Shown here in pieces: positions 1-10,300 of a stretch of DNA of 64,000 nucleotides. The notes under the pieces were generated by a model that searched no databases, was not told the DNA's origin, and saw only the letters and a program-made list of their open reading frames with translations. Numbering within the stretch: the stretch's first letter is position 1; every line of letters begins with the position of its first letter. The stretch is from Cytidiella melzeri (lineage: Eukaryota > Basidiomycota > Agaricomycetes > Polyporales > Irpicaceae), in assembly GCA_022592445.1 (NCBI GenBank), contig JABYQR010000092.1, positions 62,001 to 126,000 of the forward strand, in the 5' to 3' direction. The position numbers and the translations under genes were made by a program.

Positions 1-476
1 TGTCGGATTGCGTGCTCGCCGAGGAAGGCGCGTTTTCGCCGGTGGTGGATAAGCTCGTAAAGGGCTCCAACCCGAAGCTACATACCCTGTTGCTCCAGAA
101 CAACAACTTCGAGTCGGAGACGTTCTCGCTACTTGCGCGGAACATTGATTCTTCGCTTGCGACGCTGACGCGTCTGGAGCTGCAGTGGAACGACGTTGAA
201 GAATACGACGAGGCTCTGGCCGTTTTGGCTCGTGTCTTGAAGGCGCGAGGCGGCAAGCTCCTTACACAGGACGAAGATGAAGAGGAGGAGGAGGAAGAGG
301 AAGAGAAGGAAGAGGAAGCTGAGGAGGAGGAGGAAGAAAAAGCACAGAAGACAGAGAACGTCGGGACACAGACGCAAGAGGCGGAGTCGGCCAAGAGCAT
401 CATGGAGAAGGCCAACGACGCTCTTGCCGATCTCATGAGCAAAGTTTCCATTGGATCGGGCTCTTCATCGTCCTAA
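1..476 (+). CDS. Ran GTPase-activating protein (RNA1/RanGAP), C-terminal part
   Basis: The frame is already open at the window edge, so only about the last 157 residues are present. The visible part has leucine-rich-repeat text (HTLLLQNNNFESETFSLLAR and LTRLELQWNDVEEYDEAL), followed by a strongly acidic Glu/Asp run at about residues 90-120 and a short helical tail ending in Ser residues. A curved LRR domain followed by an acidic tail is the known architecture of RNA1/RanGAP, the cytoplasmic activator of Ran GTP hydrolysis used in nuclear transport. The GTG near base 12 is internal and is not the start; the true start lies upstream of the window. The TAA stop is at 474-476. The next gene is convergent, with about 210 bp between stops. 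Confidence 0.8.
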   Translation, partial: SDCVLAEEGAFSPVVDKLVKGSNPKLHTLLLQNNNFESETFSLLARNIDSSLATLTRLELQWNDVEEYDEALAVLARVLKARGGKLLTQDEDEEEEEEEEEKEEEAEEEEEEKAQKTENVGTQTQEAESAKSIMEKANDALADLMSKVSIGSGSSSS

Positions 477-689
477 TACACATGTAGAAAAGGGTAGAAC
501 GGAATCTAGGTCTATCTATAATGTAGTCGCACACGCTACCAAGTAGGCTCGCGTTGCAGGCTATCTCTGTCTTTGTAGATCGGTACAACTCTCGAAATCG
601 TTCAGCGTCCGGCAGCAACGAGCTGCGTCCTTGTCTACTATGGTATCTGTGTAGCATGTCAAAATCTGGTCACTGTCCAGCGCGGCCAT

Positions 690-1805
690 CTACGAGTGGG
701 GCCACGCTGCAATCTCGTCCGGAGACTTGTGGCGAGCAAACACATGGGCATGTGCCATATCTGGGACGCTTTGTAAACGCTATGTAATATTTATGAGCAT
801 GACTACGAGGAAAATCATAATATTGGGAAATACTCACAGGCGGATTAATGAACCAAGCGGTCTCCCATTCCCGCTCAATCCATCGTCTCTTGACGAATGT
901 CTCCATTTCGATGCCGGCTTTCTTCACCAGCTCTTCTTCTTCACCAGTGCCTCGTGGAGAGCGGACAAGCTTATCCATAGTGATCCCCCATTCAGCCAAA
1001 GCGGGTAAACTGTCAGGTAGAGTCGATGGCGAGGGCGGAGGTGTCAAAGACCCAGTAAAGCCCCACAGACCGTCTTGCGCTACTCGAGATACGATAGAGG
1101 GAGGCAGATTTGTTGGGATCATGGGTATGCGTGTCCAGATGAGTGAGTGTTCGATTTCGGATGGGACTGCACCCAAGTATGAGCAACACAACTGAAAACA
1201 AAAAGTTGACCCCGCACCTGAATATGGCCAGTCATTCATTATAATGCTGATCAACTCCGGAGGTGTATCAGCGGTAAAGTATGGCTGGGCGTCTGCAGGC
1301 ACTGGTGGAAGATCGGAGTTGTCGCTAGCAGCGATTGCACCTCCGAGTCGCTCATCTGCTGTGCTCAAGATAGACGGCAATAGCGATATACGATCAGGCT
1401 TTCCCCACTGTAGCCTGTAGCTGCGAAGATAATTTACTGGGATCAAAGAGCGCAGTTGGCAATCGAGTGCACAGCACGCGCTAGAGAGCAGTCAAGGCTT
1501 ACCGATGGAGCCATACTGTTCTCTGATCCCTTTTGCCCATGTATCGTACCGAATTTGAAGTTTTTTGTCGCGTTTAAGCAGCCCTAGGTCGCTATGGGGG
1601 TTGCGACAGTCAGTTGTGTCCAACAGTAAAGTACAAGCTCGCGAACGTCAGCTTACCCTGAGTTGACGAAAGTTTTCATTTGTATCCACGTAAACTTAGC
1701 TGGATAATGTGCCAGCAGTTCTTCTCGTGTCGGCGGGCCTTCTCCCAAAGGTACATCGTGAGGCGGGCTAGCCTGCAAAACGGTTATAGATTCGATAGCC
1801 ATCAT
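690..1805 (-). CDS. DUF3605 domain protein, multi-exon
   Basis: Spliced by eye, the exons give the hallmark blocks of the fungal DUF3605 family. In order these are REELLAHYPAKFTW, then DLGLLKRDKKLQIRYDTWA, GIREQYGSI, YRLQWGKPD, MNDWPYS joined to VPSEIEHSLIWTRIPMIP, and EWETAWFINPP joined to RLQSVPDMAHAHVFARHK. Two introns are clear: one removes the stretch between NDWPYS and VPSEIEH (about 1158-1221), the other lies between INPP and RLQSV (about 783-840). The stop CTA (minus TAG) is at 690-692. I chose the ATG pair at 1803-1805 because the conserved domain starts just after it; an extra upstream exon is possible. The molecular function of the family is not known. It is divergent from the next gene, sharing about 230 bp of promoter. 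Confidence 0.72.
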
Positions 1806-2038
1806 ATCGTCGAGGGAGATGGCGAAACAGATTTGTGATTCCAGATCGTAGTAGAATGATGACAATCCTGTAATGACTGCTTACATATCGCTAAAATGAA
1901 CTACTAAAATCCCGATTTGGACTGGTAGATCTCAGCCTGAGGTTCAAGCCCCGACGCACCCTACCATCACTGTCACGGTGACCAGAGACAAGAGAACAGT
2001 CGCAAGAACGGCCACACCTTGATTTTCAATCGATAGAT

Positions 2039-3300
2039 ATGCCTCCAAAAAGCAGGCGTGACTGGTCTAAACCGCCCATGAGGGCGTACGAACCAGGCAA
2101 ACGACACATGGAGCTCATTCCCTCCGTCAGTCGCAGCAGTGGCTTGGACAATGACGGCGATGCGTATGTGCAAATTACCTACTTGTGATGAAATTAGTCA
2201 TGCGTGTTAGCTCGATAGTTTGAAAGACTACCAAGTGCAAGAGGACTATCGCGGTTTTATCCAAACCAAGGTCAGAGAGGGAGCTGTTGTCGTCTCGCTG
2301 CGTAACTCACCCCTCAGTATGATTTGCAGCTCAGCGAGTACTGGGATCGCTTCCCGTATGACTCGGATACACAAGACATGAAACAGCGTGAAGAGGTGCA
2401 AGGCAACTTACTGATTCTTTTTCGTAAGTCCTACTCATACCGGTGGCTTACTAGTTCTTCTCTGAGCTTTTGACTTATCTAGGAAAGCTGCGAGAAGGAT
2501 TACTCTCCACGAAGAGGGCCGATGCCTTCGCACTCGAGGGTGATTAATATGCTACGAGCATAAACATAGAAAAACTCACTGACGAAGCTATCGCAGTATA
2601 CGAAACGTCTTTACACCTCTCCATCATATTCCACTCGCCCGTACAGACCACGTCAATCACCTCGCATCTGCTGCCGTCGATGTATCGTGCACTTCCGGCG
2701 CACTATCCCACTATAATTCCCACGATTCTACTGTCCTCCTTACACTTCCTTGTCTCCGAATATCCTTCACAAAGCCGCTACTTTGAAAATCTTCACTCTC
2801 TTCCGACTTCCTTCTTCCCTGACAACCACAATGCCAGAATATGGCTGCGAGACGTTGCGCGGATGCTCCGACTGCGCAACTACTCACGACTGGAGAGTCT
2901 TACAAGTCGTGACTTTTGTGAACGTGTCCTTCAGCAACCTGGCTACAGTAACCCAAAGTCGACCGGGAAGTATTCATTCGCAATTGATCTTGTCCTGGAA
3001 GCGCTATGCTCGTCGGTGGAGGCCTTGCGCGCAAAAGTAAGGGAGGCAAACTGGCTTGTTTTACGCAGCGCCTACCGGGAGCTCTCGTTGGTTAAACCAT
3101 CCGACGCAGATTCTGCTCCAACACGCGACTGGTTATGTCGATGTCTGGCTTTGCGGTCAGTGAAGCGGAAAGCGGGTTTAGGAGTAGTGGATGCCATGGT
3201 GCTTGTCGATCTGTGGATGGAGAGTCGGCGTACTCTGGGCGATGTGAGGCAGAAAGAAGGTGCTGAATCCCGTTGGATTATTGTAAAACCGAAAGCATAG
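2039..3300 (+). CDS. conserved fungal protein of unknown function, about five exons
   Basis: I do not recognise a named family with certainty. An ATG at 2039 opens a basic N-terminus (MPPKSRRDWSKPPMRAYEPG). Introns that keep the frame can be placed at about 2168-2211, 2270-2316, 2425-2483 and 2540-2596. After splicing, the text runs through YDLQLSEYWDRFPYDSDT, KLREGLLSTKRADAFALE and VYETSLHLSIIFHSPVQTTS into the long last exon, which ends KPKA and TAG at 3300. The protein is helical and soluble, with no membrane segment or signal peptide. The C-terminal third (helical text followed by a WRVL-like core and a short strand) recalls SAC3/PCI-type winged-helix proteins, but this is only an impression. 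It is divergent from the DUF3605 gene. Confidence 0.55.
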
Positions 3301-3483
3301 CTGTATTCATAGATTTAATAATTATTATATGTTGAGAGAGAAGAACGATCAGAGGGGCGCATCAAATTCCCACAATTCTTAAGCCAAGCTCGGGTGCCGA
3401 CCTTGTAACAGGTTCGTCGTGAACGTCTTTCTCGACCTCCATCGCGTCTCAGCACTGAGGTACCAGCCAACCGACCTCGAACT

Positions 3484-4880
3484 ATGCCGGTTACGCGTTC
3501 AAATACAGAAAGCTTCAACGCCCTCCAGCTAACCTTCCGCCCCATCCCGGCGCGCGTGCAAGAAATCAACCCTCTGGACTACGGCAGTAGCGGCAACAAG
3601 AAGACCAACAGAGTTGTCGCTTCAAGGGAGCAGCTCGTGACGCTGAACATGCTCTACAGAGTCTCTTGCTCTAGAGTATTGAAAAAGCAAGACTACCTCA
3701 CTGCCTCTGCGCAGACAGGACTGTGAGTATCGCGTCCTCCACGCCTAGACATCACTGCTCACTACAGGCAAAATCGAGCACAGCACAGAACATTGGATCA
3801 GAAAGTGGCTTAGTCGTCAGAAACAGTCTCGTTCCAGGAGCTCCAGCACATCTTCCTCTGCAAACTCGGACATCATCCATGGTCCGCTCAACACCGGTGG
3901 TCAATACGACATGTTCGCAGTAGCCTCCTCAAGCCCGTCCTTACAAGCGCTATTGACCAACGTGTCAGCTCAATCCGTTTCTGCTCTCCGGCCTGACACA
4001 TCTCGCCCAAACTCTGCTCCAGACTCAGACGACTACCCGAACTCCTCTCAAGATACTCTAGGCAACGACAAATCTTACTTAAACTATGGGCGCACCTACG
4101 CACTTCTGTTAGCCAAATCGCCCTCTCTTGGATACATCCCTTCCGCGTTTCGTACTGTGGATGCTTCGGACAGGCCGCCGTCGCTCAGCTCGTCAACTAG
4201 CTCTGACTCGGTTCCCGAACCAGCCTCCTCTCGATCCTCCGTGACTCAGAATAACTATCCTGCGGTGCCGAACCTCAACCTCTCGTCTATAGCAATTGAC
4301 AGCATGTCCACTCCGTCTATGTATCAGCTTCTTCAAGCAGCTACCAACGTTTCCGACGAAAGCAATACTCAAGACGAAATCGCCTTTGAGCCGATCCTCC
4401 CCAGTCCTCTGCAGCCTACCTTTCTCGCCGGCGGCCTCAAGTCCAATCATATGCTATCTTTCGCTCCTTCTCTGCAGTCTCATTCTACCTCTGTGATGTT
4501 CAACCATACTGCGCGGCCGTCCTTGTCTCAAAGCATGCCTTTCCAGCCTCTGCCTGTCGCGTACAAGACACGCCTCTCTGATCTGTCTGCCTTGGCCAAG
4601 CGGGTGAAAAGCGTGTCTGTGGATGAGTTCTTCGCTGCTATTCGGACGGAAGGTTCGAGCTTTCGTTCGTAGCTTCAATGTTTGGTCGACGTATGCTAAC
4701 TGTGGAGCAGAGAGTATTACGGAAGACGAGTTTTCTTTAGGGTCTATACTATCAAGCCAAAGCATCTCTGATGATAGTGGGGACCGAGCCGACGGCGTGT
4801 CGATGGATATCCCTCGCAGTGCACTGCCTGATGGAGATACGTCCGCAGAGTCCAGTGAAAATGCCTCCTTTGAAGAATAA
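3484..4880 (+). CDS. divergent homeodomain-like transcription factor candidate
   Basis: Three exons fit: 3484-3722, 3784-4652 and 4711-4880. The third intron border has a good branch point (GCTAAC). Exon 1 carries NRVVASREQLVTLNMLYRVS and, after splicing into exon 2, gives ASAQTGLTEHWIRKWLSRQK. This matches the layout of a homeobox: a basic arm, helix 1 with an L..L/F core, then helix 3 with W-I-[RK]-K-W-[LF]-x-R-[QR]. Known homeodomain recognition helices have WFxNRR at this place; here it reads WLSRQK, so it is divergent. The rest, about 380 residues, is Ser/Thr/Pro-rich and probably disordered, ending in an acidic tail. A nuclear DNA-binding role is inferred. It is not next to a mitochondrial intermediate peptidase gene, so there is no reason to call it a mating-type factor. 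Confidence 0.55.
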
Positions 4881-5120
4881 TACCACTTCATCTCTTTCAC
4901 TTTGCAACAACGTCTTTCGCTGCACCTCTGCTGTCCATGTTATATTGCCCACTCGCTTCTGCAATCGTGTTCCTTGCATGTCTTCACTTTCAAATTACGC
5001 TTATGCCTCGCCTCGCCTCTGTCCCTAGCTTACACCTTGAATAGCATACGTCTCGCTCCTCGATATCTCAAGATCAGCATCGCATTTCAAGAATCCTTGC
5101 GAGACTTGATCGTTCCCGCC
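4881..5120. other. convergent 3' regions
   Basis: Pyrimidine-rich AT/CT sequence between the stops of the homeodomain-like gene and the WD40 gene. No gene is seen. Confidence 0.4.
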
Positions 5121-7033
5121 TCACACTGAGCCCCCACACCCCACGCCAAACCTCCACAAATTGTGCCCCTCGGCAGCCCAAAGCATCATCCCGGAATTGT
5201 ACTCTTGTACTTCCATTGCGATGACTGTGTCTGAGAACGTATGCGTCAGTGGGTGTATCCTCGCTACGTCTCCCGTGTTGAAGTTGTCTGGTACGGACGG
5301 TGTGATTGAGTTCCCAGTTCGGAGGGACCACGCACGGATGCGGTTATCTTGGCCGGCTGCGAAGAGGTATGACGCGCATGGGGAGGTTGCTATGCCCTGT
5401 CAGACCCCGAAATCTCATGGATCAGCTCAGAAGAGAGAAAGGAGAAGAGGATGGTACGCAACAAGTTTGGTGCTGTAAGAGTTGACATGTCCGCGGAAAG
5501 TGATCAGAGGAGCGGTGGCGAACCGGAGATCGAGGAGGTTGAGCTGTGGTGGGTCTTTAGTGATCAGGGTGTTTGCTGTTAAGGAAGAGAGAAGAAAAAA
5601 TAATGGACGATCGAAAAAAGGAGGGGGGAGGAGAGAGGGAAAACCCACATCTCCCCTGATAGTGCTTATAACCATCTGCCATTCGTTCACCACACCCAGA
5701 TGCGTGATTGAGCAAGGCGTGTCAGTCGTCTTGGGCCTGTCGCCGCGCAACAGCGGTTGACTTTTGCGCTGCGAGTGCGTACTAATTCGCATATCGAAGG
5801 CGTTGACAGAGCCGTTCCGCGTTCCAGTATATACTAGATGCTAAATTCAAAATTCAAGCAAACCCCATGAGGGATTATCAAGGCTGGCAATGACGATGTC
5901 AGACTGGGGTGGGGACATACGTCTCTTTGGGCAATGGCGAGGACGTCGCTCCCTGTTGGTAAGATGTCGTAGTGCCAGCTGTATTCGAGGTTGGGAAAAA
6001 GAATGCCCCGGTTTGCAGCGCCTGGATACAACCAAAAATTTGATTTAGTTTTGTGAACAATAACTTTACTAGTAAGGCATATACCTAGAGCTAGACTGCT
6101 CCCTGAGAGATGCGCGACGCGAACATCGTGGCACTCTTGGTCTGGCATGCTCACTATTGTCCACATCCTAAGCAAGAGACATTTGCCCTGCTACTATGTG
6201 AGCGTAGAATATGGAGGATGAACGTACTCCGAATCCTGTGCTGTGCTTTCCATGGCGATCTTGCTCGACGGGCCGAATGATACTGCGCTGTGTAGGAGGA
6301 AACCCTGTTTGTCAAGTCAAACAAGATTTTAGCTTAGACACTCACATGTTCAAGTGATCAGAGCGACAAAGTGCAGTCACCTGCGCAAATTGTCTCATGT
6401 CAGTACGCTGTGCTTCAACAGGGACGCGGAGGAGCTTCGGACCTCTGAACCGAGGTACAACTCCCGGGACGCGTTGTAGACAACTCCATGAGGATCTATG
6501 GTGCACTTTTGCTTCCACCCACCGGTATCTCCTGTGCTCAGGATGACAGAGCCGCCAATATCAGGGCTCGATGGCTAATGTTTGCAATGGGTATTAGTTT
6601 GTTTTTTCTCTACGGGATCAGTTTGGGAAAACGCACATGTATCATGATGCTAGTGTAGGGGAAATCGCCAGTGTAGACAATACTTCCTTGAGACAATGCT
6701 GAAATGCTATTGGTCATAGCGACACTGAAGACGGGTATGTGAGGTTTACATTGACTGCTGAGACTAGCGGCGAAGCACCTACTGCTTTGTGCGCTCGCGT
6801 GCCGCGTAAGTTGGAAGAAACGTGTCAAATCGTTTCTTTTTTGCTGGTCGTACTGCTGTAGTCTGAGCATGACCTGCGTCATGTGTGGCAGAGCTTGAAG
6901 ACGGCTGGCTGGTTGTTGAGGAGGCTACCGTTGGACTTGGCTGCCATCCGTGAGGTTGGCGAGACCGCGTTGTGATTGGGAAGTAACGCTGCCTGGACTC
7001 ATCCCAATAGAATCCTGGTAGTTCTAAAGGCAT
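5121..7033 (-). CDS. DCAF4-like WD40 repeat protein
   Basis: The N-terminus reads MPLELPGFYWDESRQRYFPI. The P-G-F-Y-x-D-x-x-x-x-R-Y-F-P-[IL] block is the signature of DDB1/CUL4-associated factor 4 and its fungal relatives. A Ser/Pro-rich linker with a basic patch (RPAKKKRFDTFLP) follows. Downstream exons carry WD-type strands, and the last exon ends with SYLFAAGQDNRIRAWSLRTG and a final MLWAAEGHNLWRFGVG before the TGA at 5121-5123. Several short introns interrupt the middle. DCAF4 proteins act as substrate receptors of CUL4-DDB1 ubiquitin ligases; whether this fungal one does is inference. The start at 7033 fits the family, although short upstream exons to about 7272 cannot be excluded. Confidence 0.65.
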
Positions 7034-7339
7034 GCGAGTTGGCCTAGCACAGAGCGTGCTATTAGTTGTATACCCCTGTAAACTTTGAAACTCTCGTTAC
7101 TCACGTAGTTTTCCAAGTTGTTCTTTAATCCTCGTATGTAAAGACCGTCTGGAAGGTCAGTTCGGTAACAAGTCTCGGACGCGAATGATCGCCAACGAAC
7201 CGAACTGATGGAATCCGACCTTCAGCGTCGTCGATGCCGAACTCTTCAATGCTCAGTGAGTAAACCTCCATTGTGCGATACAAGTGCAGAGAAAATCGAA
7301 GTAATAAGGTAGCAACATCTATGAATTAATGCAGGAGTA
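7034..7339 (-). other. upstream region of the WD40 gene, possible short 5' exon
   Basis: An ATG at 7270-7272 (minus) opens a 49-codon frame, MEVYSLSIEEFGIDDAEGR onward, and there is a GTGAGTAACG donor near 7105. I could not find a splice chain that reaches the WD40 start in frame. This is therefore either a 5' exon, a leader ORF or chance. The 3' end of midasin lies immediately to the left. Confidence 0.25.
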
Positions 7340-10300
7340 CTACTCTTCAGACACTCGCTCAAAGAACTGCTTCAGCGTCCCCGCTAACACCTCCGGCAGT
7401 GCCTCTACGTCCCTCACGACCACATAATACTCGAACGGGAACGAATCCAAATACCTCGACACCGTCAGCTCCATCCGCCCGTTCACCTCCTTGTAAGCCA
7501 CCTGGTTCATCGCCAAGATCGAGTTCTGGTTGTGATTCTCCTCCTCCTGCTTAGCCGCACCGCTGATGTTCGAATGCAATGAATCCAAGATAACAAATAC
7601 CACCATCACCCTCTGCTCCTGCGCCTTCCTCAACACCGTCCTTAACCGCTCATGGTCTTGGCACATCCCGTCCGAAATGATAATTTCCAGCTGCCACAGC
7701 TCCCCTGCACTCGCGCTCGCCCGCCTCTCCCTCGCCTGCTCCAATAACCCCAGGCTCTCCTCCAACAATTTCAACACTTGCGTTGCCTTTTGGTCAAATC
7801 TGAATGCCTCGACGATCTTTGCCCCCGCCTGATCCGTCCATTGCTCCCCTCCACCACCGACGCCAGAGAACCCGTTATGCAGCACCTCGACCGTCTCCCC
7901 AAACCGCGCCACAGCTACCTCTCCCGCCTCTAACTTCCCTAGCGCCGTGCACACCACAGCCAACGTCTGGAACGCGAGATGGACAGACTTTCCCTCAGCC
8001 ATCGACTTGCTGTCATCCAGCGCCACTAGCACCTGATATTCCCTTTTACTCGGCCTCGTTCGCCTCAACCAGATCTTATCCTTCGTGTACTCGCTCGCCA
8101 CGTACGGAATAATCTTCTTCATGTTTAGGCGCTTGCCGGTGCGGAAGTCGCCCCGGAGGCGCGTGGCGAGAGTAGGGGCGAGGATGAGCCGGAGTTGTTC
8201 GCAAAGGGTGTGCGAGAGGGGGGAGGTGAGGTTCGTATAGAGGCGCCAGAGATCTAGGGCGGAAGAGAGAGATGAAGGGGAGGAGTGGTAGGAAAGGAGG
8301 GCGAGGTCAATGGTGTTTGTGTCCGGGGCGGAAGGAGCGGTAGGTTGAGTCTCCTGGGAGGCGAGGGTGGAAGGAGGAGCGGGATAGCGGGATTGGATGT
8401 CTGCGGGTGTAAGCGCGCTGTCGATCCCGGAGAGGTTTTTGGAAGTCTGTTGTTCGGCCTGGAGAGCGGACAAGCGATGGTGCTTATCGGTGGCTGGGTC
8501 CACATCCGTGTGCATCTCGTCGTCCAAGGGGCCCGCCTGATGCTCTTGTGATTCGTCCTCTTCGTCGTCTATGATGTTCAGATCTCTAAGCTTCGCGACT
8601 TCGTCTTGCCTAGCAGGTCCAAGGGCTTGCATCTCGGTCTGTGTGTCATCCTCCCGGACGTATTCCAGCTGCTGAGTGGCATTCCTGTCATCTGCTCCTT
8701 GGACAGGTGCCGCTCGAGGAACGTCGTCTCTGCTATCCAAAATCTCGGAGATACGTTGTGCGACGTCCTTCAGGGCATCACCTAGGCTGCGTAGAGGGTT
8801 AGGCATTTGATCTTGGGAACGGGCCTGAAAAGCAGACTGTGCGCCTGCTCTTCGAGTGCCTGTCGCGTCACCCGAGGACGACATTTCATGAGCTGTAGGA
8901 TTTGCCGACGCGTCCATTGGTGGTGGTGATTGGTTTGCTTCCGGCATCCTGTATATAGCAATTTAGCATTGTACACGGAATATATCACTCATGGCGGACT
9001 TACTCGGCAGATTCCGGTTCTTCCGTCTTGTCAGTCTTTCCCTCTTGTCCCCCGGTCTGCCCAGATGAGCCGCTCCCGCCTTCTTGAAGCTCTGTCGCAC
9101 TCGTCTGCGTAGCATTTGTAGGCTCTGACTTGTCTCCTGTACCAGCACCGTCTCCAGCATGTGTGTCTGCCTCGGCCACCGCATCGTCCATCTCCTCGTC
9201 CACTTCACCCTGGTCCTCGTTCGTAGCTTGTGTTGGACCTGTGTCATCAACACTAGACATCGCATCGTCGTCTCCTGCATCTTTTTCCTCGTTCACTTGC
9301 TGGTTGTTCATCTCATCCTCGTCCATCAGATCATCCTCAGCGTCTCCTGAGCCATCTTCTTCACGGCTATCCTGGGTCTCCTCGAGCTGCAATTCATCTG
9401 GAAGATCCAGCGTATTGGCGTCCTGCATGTGTTCGTCCATGAGTTCCCCCTGCAGACCATTGGGCTCTTCCCCTTCCACATCCTCTGGTACATCTTCCTC
9501 CATACTCTCCTCTACCTGTTGCTCTAACTCATCTTGCTGTCCTGGGTCCCCATTCTTCCCCTTCTCGTTCGAATTTTTTTCACCTTCCTTCGCAACGACT
9601 TCTGACTGTCCGGTCTCCTTCGTCGAGTGGTCTTGGTCAGTCTTTCCCGACTGATCCTTCGTATCCGGACCCTGCTCGTCTCCCCACAACTTCTCATCGA
9701 TGGCATTCTCGTCTGAGGGGTCCAGTTGTTCGTGTCTTTCTTCCGGATCACCCTCGCTTTCCTTCTCCTCATCGTCGTCGCCCTCCTCTTCCTCACCCTC
9801 AGGTACATCCTGCATCTTCCCTCCAAAATCCTCACTCATCTCAATCGCGTTCCCCTCTTCCGCCCTCTCCACCTTCTCGTCCTGCTGCTCGTTATCATCT
9901 CCCTGCAATCCCTCCACCTGACTCTCGTCCTGAATCTCCTTACTCACATTCTCCTGCCCAGTGCCTTCTCCCATCCCAGACCCACCAACCATCTCTTGCC
10001 CTTTTTCCCCACCTGCTTCCCCACTCGCTTCCTCTGCATCCTTTGGCTGACAGAACCCGTCCTTCGCCACGCTAAGCACGATGGCACATATGACGTGATT
10101 CAACTTGAACAAGGCTTTCCCCCAGTTCGCTTGGTTCTCGATGTGCGTATGAACGAGCCACGAATATTGTTCGAGGAACGGCAGGACTCTGCCCAAGCAA
10201 GTCTGAACGTCGGAGTCAGACATCCGAGAGAGGTCTGTGGCGAGGTGCTGGAGGCTGTCGGCAACGGAGGCGAGCCCGAGCTTGTCTGAGGCTTGGCAAA

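Noticed and set aside
3484..4880. Mating-type A locus
   Set aside because: There is no second divergent homeodomain gene and no mitochondrial intermediate peptidase or beta-flanking gene nearby.
9130..9921. Long Ser/Cys-rich plus-strand open frames
   Set aside because: They are mirror images of the Asp/Glu-rich part of midasin on the other strand.
9726..10289. 187-codon plus-strand Leu-rich frame resembling membrane helices
   Set aside because: It is antisense to midasin; hydrophobic text arises from the complement of acidic codons.
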